A stretch of DNA of 47,557 bases from Clostridia bacterium (GTDB taxonomy: Bacteria; Bacillota; Clostridia; UMGS1810): assembly GCA_017436905.1 (NCBI GenBank), contig JAFSCF010000009.1:1-47557 (forward strand). Direction: 5' to 3'. The notes beneath the pieces are model-generated. The model worked only from the letters and a program-made list of their open reading frames with translations, was not told where the DNA came from and searched no databases. Shown piece by piece: positions 1 to 8,812 of the stretch. The position numbers and the translations under genes were made by a program. The first letter of the stretch is position 1. Every line of letters begins with the position of its first letter.

Positions 1-1
1 C

Positions 2-1945
2 CCTTATTCTTGGGGTACTGCTGTTAACGTACAGATGATGGCATTCGGTAACATGGGCGATGACTGCGGTACCGGTGTTGCATTTACACGTGACCCCGCT
101 ACAGGTGAACCCGGACTTATGGGCGAGTTCCTTGTAAACGCACAGGGTGAAGACGTTGTTGCCGGTGTTCGTACACCTATGCCTATCAAAGAGATGGCAG
201 ATAAATTCCCTGCTGCATTTGAAGAGTTCAACAAGGTTTGCAAAATCCTTGAAGACCACTACAGAGATATGCAGGATATGGAGTTCACAATCGAAAACAA
301 CAAACTGTTTATGCTCCAGACAAGAAACGGTAAGAGAACTGCTAAAGCAGCGCTCAAAATCGCTTGTGACTTAGTTGACGAGGGTATGATAGATACAAAA
401 CAGGCTGTTGCTATGATCGACCCAAGAAACCTTGATACACTTCTGCATCCCCAGTTTGACGCTAAAGCATTAAAGGCTGCTACTCCTGTTGGCAGAGGTC
501 TTGGCGCATCTCCCGGTGCTGCTTGCGGTAAAGTAGTATTTACTGCTGAAGATGCTGAAGCATGGAATGCAAAAGGCGAAAAAGTTGTACTTGTTCGTCT
601 TGAAACATCACCCGAAGATATCACCGGTATGAAAGCATCTCAGGGTATCTTAACTGTTCGTGGCGGTATGACATCTCACGCAGCGGTTGTTGCTCGTGGT
701 ATGGGTACATGCTGTGTATCCGGTTGCGGTGATATCAACATGGACGAAGAAAATAAAAAATTCACACTCGCAGGTAAAACATATGTTGAGGGTGATTATA
801 TTTCAATAGACGGTTCTACAGGTAATATCTACGACGGTATTATCCCCACAGTTCCCGCTGAGATTGCCGGCGAGTTCGGCAGAATCATGGCTTGGGCTGA
901 TGAGTTCAGAACACTTAAAGTAAGAACAAACGCAGATACACCTGCTGATGCTAAACGTGCACGTGAACTCGGTGCTGAAGGTATTGGCCTTTGCCGTACA
1001 GAGCACATGTTCTTCGAGGCTGAAAGAATTGCTGCTTTCCGTGAAATGATCTGCTCTGATACAGTTGAAGAGAGAGAAGCAGCACTTGAAAAGATTCTGC
1101 CTTATCAGCAGAACGACTTTGAGGCTCTTTACGAAGCACTTGAAGGTTGCCCTGTAACTATCCGCTTCTTAGACCCACCACTTCACGAATTCGTTCCTAC
1201 AGAAGAGGCTGACATCAAAGCACTTGCTGATGCTCAGGGTAAATCTGTTGAAGATATTAAGGCAATCATAGCTTCTCTGCACGAGTTTAACCCAATGATG
1301 GGTCACCGTGGTCTCCGTCTTGCAGTAACATATCCTGAAATTGCAAAGATGCAGACAAAAGCAGTTATCCGTGCGGCTATCAATGTTCAGAAAGCACACG
1401 CTGACTGGAATATAGTTCCCGAAATTATGATTCCTCTCTCATGTGAAGTTAAGGAATTGAAATATGTTAAAGATATCGTTGTGGCAACTGCTGATGCAGA
1501 AATCGCTGCAGCAGGTGCTGACCTCAAATATGAAGTTGGTACAATGATTGAAATCCCACGTGCAGCACTTACTGCTGACGAAATTGCTAAAGAGGCTGAG
1601 TTCTTCTGCTTCGGTACAAACGACCTTACACAGATGACATACGGTTTCTCACGTGATGACGCTGGTAAATTCCTCGATGCTTACTATGACGCTAAAATCT
1701 TCGAGAACGATCCTTTCGCTAAACTCGACCAGACAGGCGTTGGTAAGTTGATGGAAATGGCTGTTACTATGGGTAAAAAGGTTCGTCCCGAAATGCACTG
1801 CGGTATCTGCGGTGAGCACGGCGGTGACCCTGTATCTGTAGAATTCTGCCACGAGATTGGTCTGGACTATGTATCCTGCTCGCCTTTCCGTGTGCCGATT
1901 GCACGCCTTGCAGCAGCGCAGGCAGCAATTAAATCAGCGAAATAA
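2..1945 (+). CDS. ppdK: Pyruvate, phosphate dikinase, C-terminal part (5'-truncated by window edge)
   Basis: The reading frame is open from the first complete codon at base 2, so the start lies upstream of the window. About 647 residues are visible. PPDK interconverts pyruvate, ATP and phosphate with phosphoenolpyruvate, AMP and pyrophosphate, and in anaerobes it often serves glycolysis. The swivelling phosphohistidine domain is present with the motif GGMTSHAAVVARG (His near visible residue 226). The C-terminal PEP/pyruvate barrel ends with the GICGEHGGDP motif carrying the catalytic Cys (near 603). The His-Cys distance is about 377 residues, close to that of the well-studied clostridial enzyme, so roughly 230 N-terminal residues are missing. 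The gene ends at TAA and is followed by a strong terminator, so it is the last gene of its transcript. Confidence 0.97.
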   Translation, partial: PYSWGTAVNVQMMAFGNMGDDCGTGVAFTRDPATGEPGLMGEFLVNAQGEDVVAGVRTPMPIKEMADKFPAAFEEFNKVCKILEDHYRDMQDMEFTIENNKLFMLQTRNGKRTAKAALKIACDLVDEGMIDTKQAVAMIDPRNLDTLLHPQFDAKALKAATPVGRGLGASPGAACGKVVFTAEDAEAWNAKGEKVVLVRLETSPEDITGMKASQGILTVRGGMTSHAAVVARGMGTCCVSGCGDINMDEENKKFTLAGKTYVEGDYISIDGSTGNIYDGIIPTVPAEIAGEFGRIMAWADEFRTLKVRTNADTPADAKRARELGAEGIGLCRTEHMFFEAERIAAFREMICSDTVEEREAALEKILPYQQNDFEALYEALEGCPVTIRFLDPPLHEFVPTEEADIKALADAQGKSVEDIKAIIASLHEFNPMMGHRGLRLAVTYPEIAKMQTKAVIRAAINVQKAHADWNIVPEIMIPLSCEVKELKYVKDIVVATADAEIAAAGADLKYEVGTMIEIPRAALTADEIAKEAEFFCFGTNDLTQMTYGFSRDDAGKFLDAYYDAKIFENDPFAKLDQTGVGKLMEMAVTMGKKVRPEMHCGICGEHGGDPVSVEFCHEIGLDYVSCSPFRVPIARLAAAQAAIKSAK

Positions 1946-1977
1946 TTTAAAAACTAATATTAAATGCTGAGTTTAAG

Positions 1978-2026
1978 AGGCGCATTAAAATTATGGTGTA
2001 TACACCTGATTTTGGTGCGCCTTTTT
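1978..2026 (+). terminator. Intrinsic terminator of ppdK
   Basis: A long imperfect stem (AGGCGCATTAAAATTA against TGATTTTGGTGCGCCT, with G-T pairs) encloses an inner GGTGTATACACC palindrome and is followed by five T residues. It lies 32 bases after the ppdK stop codon and only 27 bases before the next start codon. Confidence 0.9.
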
Positions 2027-2053
2027 AAATTTTATCATAAGGAGTAGATTGAT

Positions 2054-2983
2054 ATGGATAAACTTGCTTTTTTTTTCATTGATGATGTAATCTGGACTTT
2101 AAGAGATATAACCCGTCAAAAGCCAAAATCAATTTTTGATAATCCGTTTATGAAGGTTTTAAAGAAAGCACATGATGAATATGGGCTGACTGTTCAACTC
2201 AATTTGTTTTACAGAACTGACTTTGCGTATGGTGATGATGAATTTGCTCTATCTGAAGTTCCTGATACATATAAAGCGGAATTTGAAGAGGCATCAGATT
2301 GGCTACGATTTTCTTTTCATTCTAAGCAGGAATTTCCTGATTACCCCTATGTTAATGCTTCTTATGAAGATGTTAAAAAAAATTGCGAAACAATTTTTAA
2401 TGAAATCAGACGATTTGCGGGCGAAAAATCAATAGGTTATGCAGTTGTACCACATTGGCTGCCAATCAGTAAAGAAGGTTGTCGTGCGCTTGCAGATTGT
2501 GGCGTTAAATTTATTAGTCCAAGTGTGGGCATAAGAACAGAATTTAATGGCGATGATAATATTCTTCCTTTTGGTCATGCGGCGCGTTTAAGGCAAAACC
2601 GAAAACCTGAAACAATGCTTTTTACAAGGCGAAATACTGATGCAAGCATTGCTTCATCAATTTGTGCTTACAACCATATCAGCGACGAACAATATGAAAC
2701 TATTTTTGGAAAAAACAATTCAATTAAAGATGAAGAAACAGGAGTAAGATTCAGAAGTTTTTCCGGCGGTCCATGTTTAAATCATTTTGAAACTATAAAA
2801 GAAATTGAAGAAAGATTAATTCCGCTTTTAGGAAACGAGTTTGTAGGTTTTGCAAATCATGAGCAATACTTCTATCCCGAGCACTTTGCATATCAGCCAA
2901 ATTACGCAGATAAAATTTATTTTGCTGCCAAACTTTTGCACGATAATGGTTATCGATTTATTACTGCCGATGAAATGAAATAA
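2054..2983 (+). CDS. NodB-like polysaccharide deacetylase superfamily protein
   Basis: A 309-residue soluble protein with no signal peptide. It opens with FFIDDVIW, which resembles the DD motif at the start of NodB-type deacetylase barrels, and has FSFHSKQEF near residue 90, where metal-binding histidines occur in the family. The C-terminal GYRFITADEM is also typical of these barrels. Such enzymes remove N- or O-acyl groups from sugars, but the substrate cannot be read from the sequence. The start is supported by AAGGAG ten bases upstream. The gene is directly followed by an organophosphate-type permease (16-base gap), a glpP remnant and a sugar-phosphate-type phosphatase, so a role in uptake or processing of a glycerol- or sugar-phosphate compound is inferred. 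Superfamily placement is moderate; function is open. Confidence 0.65.
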   Translation: MDKLAFFFIDDVIWTLRDITRQKPKSIFDNPFMKVLKKAHDEYGLTVQLNLFYRTDFAYGDDEFALSEVPDTYKAEFEEASDWLRFSFHSKQEFPDYPYVNASYEDVKKNCETIFNEIRRFAGEKSIGYAVVPHWLPISKEGCRALADCGVKFISPSVGIRTEFNGDDNILPFGHAARLRQNRKPETMLFTRRNTDASIASSICAYNHISDEQYETIFGKNNSIKDEETGVRFRSFSGGPCLNHFETIKEIEERLIPLLGNEFVGFANHEQYFYPEHFAYQPNYADKIYFAAKLLHDNGYRFITADEMK

Positions 2984-2999
2984 TAAGGAAGTGCTTATT

Positions 3000-4262
3000 G
3001 TGGTAAGTTTAACTAAAAAAGAAAAAATGAGTTATCTTGCTTTTGCAGCGTGTTTTATAGCATATGTTATAACCGCTTTGTCGCGAAACACATATACCGC
3101 TGCTATCGCTGCACTTGTTGAAGAAAATATCATTTCAAAACCGAATGCAGGAACTATAAATGCGCTGTTTAATCTGTTTTATGGCACTTCTCAGATAATC
3201 GGCGGATTTGTGTCAGACAAAATTTCGCCTTTTAAAATTATCATTATCGGGCTGTTTGGTTCGGTAATTGCTAATATGATAATGGCGCTTTCTCAAGGAA
3301 CGTTTTGGATTATGGCTATTGGATGGAGCATAAGCGGAATTGCGTTATTTGGTATGTGGCCGTCTATAATAAGAATAATATTTAATTACATAACAGACGA
3401 TTTTATCAAAAAAGCAAGACTATTTATTCCACATGGTCTGGCGGTAGGAACGCTCTTGAGTTATCTTGTGTCATCGGTTATTTTAAACCATTTCAACTGG
3501 TCAGGACTTTTTTGGTTTTCAGTAATTATGCTTACGCTGACATTGATATTCTTTTGTATTTCATCATCAAAGGTCAAAAATTATCCGGTCATTCGCGAAC
3601 AAGTGAAATCAGATAATAAAACAGTCGATAGTAAATCTCTTGTTGGGATGCTTAAAATACTTGTTACAAGCGGATTCTTTATAATAGCAATTACCGGTAT
3701 AATACGTGGATTTGTATCGGGAATAAAAAGTTGGGTACCGACTATAGTAATGGAACTTTACGGAGTTTCGCCGGGCTTTGGGAATCTTCTTGCAACAATA
3801 CTTTTAATAGTAAGTTTGCTTGCTGTTTTTGTGGTCGGATTTATATATCCTAAACGCTGCAAAAATTTATGCAACGCACTTGCATTGCTTATGGCTTTGC
3901 CTGTCCCGTTTTTGCTGATACTTACCTCTGTGGGTAAGATTAATATGTGGACAGCGATTATACTGTTTGCTGTTGTTGAAACGTTTGCAAATTCTGCGGG
4001 TCAATTATATAATGTTGAGGTTTCAATGTCGTACTCACGTTATAATATGACCGGTACAATCGCTGGATTGTTCAACGCACTTTTGTGTCTTGGTGGAGTT
4101 ATTACAAGTTATGCTTACGGAGTTTTAGGAGAACATTTTGGCTGGAATATCACAATTTTGTGTTTAGCAGTTGCTGCGGTAGCAGCAGTGATACTTTTAC
4201 TTATAACAAACCCTATGTGGAAAAAAGTTATATATGATAAAGGAGAGTGTCATAATGAATAA
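3000..4262 (+). CDS. MFS transporter, organophosphate:phosphate antiporter-like (GlpT/UhpC type)
   Basis: About 420 residues with around 12 hydrophobic segments. The N-terminal pattern SRNTYTAAIAAL followed by NALFNLFYGTSQIIGG resembles the organophosphate:phosphate antiporter branch (GlpT, UhpT, UhpC), in which an arginine in this first segment helps bind phosphate. A GTG at 2991 is also in frame, but the AAGGAA ribosome site touches it; the GTG at 3000 has normal spacing and is preferred. The end overlaps the start of the next gene by eight bases, so the two are translationally coupled. The coupled gene is a glycerol-3-phosphate-responsive antiterminator, which points to glycerol-3-phosphate or a related phosphodiester product as cargo. 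The substrate is inferred. Confidence 0.8.
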   Translation: MVSLTKKEKMSYLAFAACFIAYVITALSRNTYTAAIAALVEENIISKPNAGTINALFNLFYGTSQIIGGFVSDKISPFKIIIIGLFGSVIANMIMALSQGTFWIMAIGWSISGIALFGMWPSIIRIIFNYITDDFIKKARLFIPHGLAVGTLLSYLVSSVILNHFNWSGLFWFSVIMLTLTLIFFCISSSKVKNYPVIREQVKSDNKTVDSKSLVGMLKILVTSGFFIIAITGIIRGFVSGIKSWVPTIVMELYGVSPGFGNLLATILLIVSLLAVFVVGFIYPKRCKNLCNALALLMALPVPFLLILTSVGKINMWTAIILFAVVETFANSAGQLYNVEVSMSYSRYNMTGTIAGLFNALLCLGGVITSYAYGVLGEHFGWNITILCLAVAAVAAVILLLITNPMWKKVIYDKGECHNE

Positions 4263-4782
4263 AATAATTGCAGCAGTGAAAAATGAAGAAGATTTTGAAA
4301 AAGCCGTTACATCTTCAGTAGACACTATATTTTTGCTTGCATCAGATATTTTTACATTAAAAAATAAAATAGACGAGGCACACAAAAAAGGAAAAAAGAT
4401 ATTTGTTTATTTTGATTTTATAAATGGTCTTGGAAAAGATAAATTTGGTATCAAATATATTAAAAATATTGCTCCTGATGGCATCATCAGCGTTAAACCT
4501 AATATTATCCGTCAATGCGTTGATATGGATATAGTAAGTATACAGCGATTTTTTGTAGTAGACTCAAAAGCAATTGATACTGCTTTTTAAATGATTGACT
4601 CTGTAAAACCCGATATGATTGAGATTATGCCGGGCATTGCATATAAAGCAATCAGTGCATTTGCAGAAAAGCTCTCCATCCCTGTTATTGCGGGCGGGCT
4701 GGTTCAAACATCACAAGAGGTAGAGGAAGCAATCAAACATGGTGCTGAGGCTATATCTACCGGTAATACAAAACTTTGGTGA
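4255..4782 (+). pseudogene. glpP: GlpP-type glycerol-3-phosphate-responsive antiterminator, interrupted by an in-frame stop
   Basis: Reading through one TAA at 4588-4590 gives about 175 residues, the usual length of GlpP. The frame is the same on both sides. Upstream is the MNKIIAAVKNEEDFEKA start, FVYFDFINGLGKDK and QRFFVVDSKAIDTAF; downstream is MIDSVKPDMIEIMPGIAYK and IPVIAGGLVQTSQEV. These follow the GlpP order through the small TIM barrel. GlpP binds glycerol-3-phosphate and leader mRNA to let transcription pass a terminator in glp operons. One A-to-T change (AAA to TAA) would explain the break. The TAA is followed at once by ATG, so reinitiation making two fragments of 111 and 63 residues is conceivable, but no ribosome site precedes that ATG. 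AAAGGAG precedes the main ATG at 4255. Confidence 0.85.
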
Positions 4783-4815
4783 TTATATAACAAGTAATGC
4801 ATTGGAGTGATAATT

Positions 4816-5604
4816 ATGAGACTTAAAGACAAAAAACTGTTTTTACTTGATATGGATGGAACTATATATCTTGGTGATGACCTTTTTGATGGTACATTGG
4901 ATTTTTTGAGCAGGGTTAAAGAAAACGGCGGCAGATATATGTTTCTTACGAACAATTCTTCAAAAAGCGTAGATAAATATATAGATAAAATGAATTGTTT
5001 AGGTATAGAAACTACAGTTGATGATTATTTTACATCTGCTCAGGCAACTTTGGACTATCTGGCAAATACCGATTATAAAAAGATATATTGCCTCGGCACA
5101 AAATCTCTTTGTGAGGAATTTACAAAGGGCGGATATAATGTTGTAACAGATGTAGAGGAAGGCATTGACTGTCTTGTTATGGGGAATGACCAGGAATTAA
5201 CCTTTAAAAAACTTGAAGACGCCTGCATTTTGTTGGGCAAAGATATTGCGTATATTGCTACCAATCCTGACTATGTCTGCCCAATGTCGTATGGATATGC
5301 TCCTGATTGCGGCTGCTTTGCTATAATGCTGGAGTACGCAACCGGCAGAAAACCGTATTTTATAGGTAAACCTCAGCCGGATATGGTATACAGTGCTATG
5401 AAACTTGCCGACTGCACCCCTGAAGAAACTGTGCTTATAGGTGACCGTTTATATACAGATATTGCGTGCGGAAATAATGCAGGCATTGATACGATATTTG
5501 TATTAAGCGGAGAGGGTACAATGGAGGATATTGAAAAAACCGGTGTTAAGCCGACATACATATTTGATAATATAAAAAAAGTGTTTGAAGATATTTCTAA
5601 GTAA
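4816..5604 (+). CDS. HAD-IIA family phosphatase (NagD / glycerol- or nitrophenyl-phosphatase type)
   Basis: A 262-residue HAD hydrolase. Motif I is LLDMDGTIYLGD near residue 10 (the nucleophile Asp and DxDGT), motif II is FLTNNSSKS near 45, and the C-terminal motif GDRLYTDIACGNNAGI carries the metal-binding aspartates. The C2a cap insertion and the IGKPQPDMV segment place it in subfamily IIA with NagD, AraL and YutF-like enzymes, which dephosphorylate small sugar phosphates, phosphoglycolate or glycerol phosphates. The ATG at 4816 has GGAG eight bases upstream; an in-frame GTG at 4807 overlaps that site and is rejected. Its position after a GlpT-like permease and glpP suggests it removes phosphate from an imported glycerol-phosphate compound. 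The exact substrate is unknown. Confidence 0.85.
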   Translation: MRLKDKKLFLLDMDGTIYLGDDLFDGTLDFLSRVKENGGRYMFLTNNSSKSVDKYIDKMNCLGIETTVDDYFTSAQATLDYLANTDYKKIYCLGTKSLCEEFTKGGYNVVTDVEEGIDCLVMGNDQELTFKKLEDACILLGKDIAYIATNPDYVCPMSYGYAPDCGCFAIMLEYATGRKPYFIGKPQPDMVYSAMKLADCTPEETVLIGDRLYTDIACGNNAGIDTIFVLSGEGTMEDIEKTGVKPTYIFDNIKKVFEDISK

Positions 5605-5605
5605 C

Positions 5606-5639
5606 AAAACACCTCGTTCAAAAATGAACGAGGTGTTTT
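5606..5639. terminator. Bidirectional intrinsic terminator between convergent operons
   Basis: A perfect 15-bp inverted repeat (AAAACACCTCGTTCA, loop AAAA, TGAACGAGGTGTTTT) starts two bases after the phosphatase stop codon and ends three bases before the end of the convergent hydrolase gene. The A/T-rich ends supply a T-run in both directions. Confidence 0.93.
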
Positions 5640-5642
5640 CTA

Positions 5643-6350
5643 TTATTGGTCATATTTTTTAATGAATTCAATGATAGGGGTGTTATCTTCAAGGCTGTGC
5701 GGGTGATGGTCGCATCCATTTTTAATGATGGTTTGTATAGTACAACCGTTTTTAACATATGCGTCATTAAGAAAAATTCCGTTTTCGTCATATGGAACAA
5801 CAGTATCAGCATCACCCGAAACAAGAATCACGGGAATGTTGTTTTTAACTAACTGTGGTATGTAGTCAAGCGGGTGTTCACGATAACTTAAAAGTTCTGT
5901 TAAATCCATTCCTTTATGGTTTTGAAATTCATCCATAAATCCGTTTGATTTTCCAAGACCTGCAGGGCAGGAAAGAAGATTAACTACAGGAGCGTCTAGG
6001 TACATACAAGATACATACTGCGGATATTTTGCAGCAAAATAAATACCCTGCATTCCGCCACAACTCATACCTATAATAACACATTTTTTGCTCAGGTTAT
6101 ATTTTTTATGTACATATTCTGCTAAGTTTGCTCTTGCTTCAGTGTCTTCCCACTTGTGCCAGCGAGTTATATTCTTTATATGAAATATGTGATATCCCAT
6201 ATCCAGCAATTTAATCTGCACATCGGGAAATGCATCAAAATATTCGGTTTTTATTGCCCATTTTCCGTTTGATTTTTCTGGAAATACCGTTATAAGTTCT
6301 CTGCCTTCAAAAATTTCTTTTTCTAATTTGTATCCATTCCAGTTTTCCAT
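5643..6350 (-). CDS. Alpha/beta hydrolase (serine esterase or peptidase-like)
   Basis: A 235-residue cytoplasmic protein with the nucleophile elbow GMSCGG (Ser near residue 116) after a beta strand CVIIG, an acid residue in LVSGDADTVVPYDENG, and a candidate catalytic His in CDHHPHSLED near the end. This is the usual triad order of alpha/beta hydrolases, close to the small esterase and dienelactone-hydrolase-like groups. No signal peptide is seen. It is the last gene of a minus-strand operon, four bases after trxB. The substrate is unknown, and the link to thiol redox genes may be only positional. Confidence 0.75.
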   Translation of the reverse strand: MENWNGYKLEKEIFEGRELITVFPEKSNGKWAIKTEYFDAFPDVQIKLLDMGYHIFHIKNITRWHKWEDTEARANLAEYVHKKYNLSKKCVIIGMSCGGMQGIYFAAKYPQYVSCMYLDAPVVNLLSCPAGLGKSNGFMDEFQNHKGMDLTELLSYREHPLDYIPQLVKNNIPVILVSGDADTVVPYDENGIFLNDAYVKNGCTIQTIIKNGCDHHPHSLEDNTPIIEFIKKYDQ

Positions 6351-6354
6351 AACA

Positions 6355-7287
6355 CTATTCTCCTTTTACATGCGCTAAATATTGTTCAATAAAATGTGAA
6401 GAAGTTGCACCATCAGCCACGGCAGTTACTATTTGCCGTACCACTTTAGTGCGCACATCACCGACAGCAAACACGCCCTCGATATTGGTTTTGGTGCTTT
6501 CGTCTGCTTTGATGTAGCCGAATTCGTCGATATCGATCTGTCCTTTAAATAATGCTGTTTCAGGGCTTCTGCCGATGCTTATAAAAAGACCGTCACAGTT
6601 AATTTTGCTTTCTGAATTATTTTTTATATTTTTAATTTTTACGCCGTTAACTGTTTCATCATATAATATCTCGTCTACAATGCTGTTCCAGATGAATTCC
6701 ACATTTTCGGTTTTCATTAACGGCTCGTGATAAACTTTTGTTGCCTTTAAGGTATCACGACGATGAATTAAAAAAACCTTTTTGCATATTTTAGAAAGCA
6801 AAAGTGCATCTGCAGCAGCGGAATTCCCACCGCCAACTACTGCAACGGTTTTGTCTTTATAGAACATTCCGTCGCAAGCAGCACAATAACCTACGCCTTT
6901 GCCTATAAGATTTTCCTCGTTTTTTAAACCGAGGTGCTTGTGGTCGGCACCGGTTGCAATAATAACTGTTTTAGAACGAAAAGTACCGTCAGCGGTAACA
7001 ACAGTTTTAATTTTATCTTTTAATTGAACGGATAACACTTCGGATTGAATAGTTTTAGTACCAAAGCGTTCTGCACCGTTTTGCATCTTAAATCCAAGGG
7101 TGAAGCCGTCGACACCTTCGTCAAATCCGGGGTAGTTGTCAATTTGTGAGGTCTGCGTCATCTGACCGCCTGCAGAGAATTTTTCGATAACCAAAGTGTC
7201 AAAACCTGCCCTTGCCGTGTATAGGGCAGAAGTGTATCCGGCAGGTCCGCCTCCGATTATTATAACGTCATAAATATGATTATCCAT
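6355..7287 (-). CDS. trxB: Thioredoxin reductase
   Basis: A 310-residue flavoprotein. The FAD-binding GGGPAGYTSALYTARAG lies near residue 12, the redox-active CAAC is in GVGYCAACDGMFY near 135, the NAD(P)H-binding GGGNSAAADALLL follows, and GVFAVGDVR near the C-terminus closes the FAD fold. It reduces thioredoxin with electrons from NADPH. It follows trxA by 19 bases, so the pair is likely co-transcribed with the flavoprotein gene upstream. This family in anaerobes includes some enzymes that use ferredoxin or flavin donors, but the NAD(P)H-binding motif here is intact. Confidence 0.96.
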   Translation of the reverse strand: MDNHIYDVIIIGGGPAGYTSALYTARAGFDTLVIEKFSAGGQMTQTSQIDNYPGFDEGVDGFTLGFKMQNGAERFGTKTIQSEVLSVQLKDKIKTVVTADGTFRSKTVIIATGADHKHLGLKNEENLIGKGVGYCAACDGMFYKDKTVAVVGGGNSAAADALLLSKICKKVFLIHRRDTLKATKVYHEPLMKTENVEFIWNSIVDEILYDETVNGVKIKNIKNNSESKINCDGLFISIGRSPETALFKGQIDIDEFGYIKADESTKTNIEGVFAVGDVRTKVVRQIVTAVADGATSSHFIEQYLAHVKGE

Positions 7288-7306
7288 AGTAAATAATTCC
7301 TTTAGA

Positions 7307-7612
7307 TTATATCATTTCAAGTATCTGATTTTTTGTTTTTGCGCCAACACTGCTGTTTACAATTTTGCCGCCCTCAATAACAAAAAGAGAGGGAATACTC
7401 ATTACTTTGAATTCAGAAGCAAGTTCGCTTTCTTCGTCAACGTTTACCTTGCCGACTTTAATTTCGGGATGCTCATCAGCAATTTCGTCAACAATGGGGG
7501 ATACCATTGCGCAAGGACCGCACCAACTTGCCCAAAAATCTAAAAGCACGGGTTTATCACTTTTTAATACTTCGTTTTCAAAATTTTCTTTAGTAATTTT
7601 AATAGCAGACAT
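7307..7612 (-). CDS. trxA: Thioredoxin
   Basis: A 101-residue protein with the active site FWASWCGPC and the cis-proline segment MSIPSLFVIEGGK. It is the dithiol carrier for reductases and peroxidases and the substrate of the adjacent TrxB. The open frame extends 23 codons further upstream, but the start at 7612 (MSAIKITKENF) has AAGGAG at the right distance and matches the family's N-terminus. The longer form would run into the end of the flavoprotein gene, so it is rejected. Confidence 0.96.
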   Translation of the reverse strand: MSAIKITKENFENEVLKSDKPVLLDFWASWCGPCAMVSPIVDEIADEHPEIKVGKVNVDEESELASEFKVMSIPSLFVIEGGKIVNSSVGAKTKNQILEMI

Positions 7613-7631
7613 AATTAAATCTCCTTTATAT

Positions 7632-8786
7632 TTATTTACAAAGTTCTTTTGCAAGTTCTGCAATTTCGGCGCTGTTTTCATCGCTTACGGCGGATTTTAT
7701 ATGAACTCCACACTCGGTGTAATTAATATTTTTAGACTTTTCTAACATTGATTTTACCGTTTTTTCAGCCATAAGGGCCCAACTGCCGTTTTCAATAATT
7801 GCTACAGTTCTGTTTTGGAAATTGCGCTCTGTAAGGTGGTGAATAAACTCATTCATAAACGGGAAAATACCGCCGTTGTAAGTGGTGGTGGCAAGAACAA
7901 GTCTGTCATACCTGAAAGCGTCCTCAACAGCCTCTGCCATATCGCACCTTGCAAGATTTGATACAGACACTTTTTCACAGCCGTTATTTAAAAGTTCTTT
8001 TTCCAACAGTCTTACTGCTTTTTCTGTGTTTCCGTAAACAGATGTATAGCAAATCGCAACGCCTTTTGTTTCGGGTTCATATGAAGACCACGTATTATAA
8101 AGATTAATATAATGCGACAGATTTTCGGTAAGAACAGGACCGTGCAGAGGGCATATACGTTCAATTTCCAGATTCGCTGCTTTTTTTAGAAGCGTCTGTA
8201 CCTGAGCACCGTATTTGCCTACAATTCCAAAGTAATAACGGCGTGCTTCGCAATCCCATTCTTCATCGGTGTCACGTGTTCCGAATTTGCCGAATGCGTC
8301 TGCCGAAAAAAGCGTTTTTGTTGTTTTTTCGTAACTTAAAATTACTTCTGGCCAATGCACCATTGGAGCAGTTATAAATGTTAGTTCATGCTCGCCGAGT
8401 GAGAGTGCGTCGCCTTCGCCTACAACGATTTGGTTGTTAATATAATCTGAACCAAAAAATTGTTTCATCATTAAAAATGATTTGCTGTTTGAAACGATTT
8501 TTGCACTTGGATATTCTTTTGTAAATCTGTCAATATTTGATGCGTGGTCGGGCTCCATATGATGTACGATAAGATAGTCAGGCTGTTTTTCGCCGAGAAC
8601 GCTTTTTATATTGCCAAGCCATTCATCGCCAAAGTTTTTATCAACCGTATCTAAAACGGCAATTTTTTCATCGTGGATAATATAAGAGTTGTATGCCATT
8701 CCGTTTTCTACATGGTATTGACCTTCAAAAAGGTCTATATTGTAGTCATTTACTCCGATTTGAAATATTTTATCTGTTATTTTCAT
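7632..8786 (-). CDS. A-type flavoprotein (flavodiiron protein; oxygen or nitric oxide reductase)
   Basis: A 384-residue protein with two domains. The N-terminal metallo-beta-lactamase-like domain has the diiron ligand motif H-M-E-P-D-H at residues 76-81, a further His in PMVHWPEV, Asp in LFSADAFG and His in CPLHGPV. The C-terminal flavodoxin domain starts near 250 with CYTSVYGNTEKAV and binds FMN. Flavodiiron proteins reduce oxygen to water or nitric oxide to nitrous oxide, protecting anaerobes. It lies in one operon with trxA and trxB (19-base gap), which fits an oxidative-stress function. No rubredoxin gene is adjacent, so the electron donor is not visible here. Confidence 0.95.
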   Translation of the reverse strand: MKITDKIFQIGVNDYNIDLFEGQYHVENGMAYNSYIIHDEKIAVLDTVDKNFGDEWLGNIKSVLGEKQPDYLIVHHMEPDHASNIDRFTKEYPSAKIVSNSKSFLMMKQFFGSDYINNQIVVGEGDALSLGEHELTFITAPMVHWPEVILSYEKTTKTLFSADAFGKFGTRDTDEEWDCEARRYYFGIVGKYGAQVQTLLKKAANLEIERICPLHGPVLTENLSHYINLYNTWSSYEPETKGVAICYTSVYGNTEKAVRLLEKELLNNGCEKVSVSNLARCDMAEAVEDAFRYDRLVLATTTYNGGIFPFMNEFIHHLTERNFQNRTVAIIENGSWALMAEKTVKSMLEKSKNINYTECGVHIKSAVSDENSAEIAELAKELCK

Positions 8787-8812
8787 TTTGTAATATCTCC
8801 TTCTTTATTAGT

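Noticed and set aside
4591..4782. An independent 63-codon gene after the glpP stop codon
   Set aside because: It continues the GlpP fold in the same frame and lacks a ribosome site, so it is better described as the second half of a broken gene.
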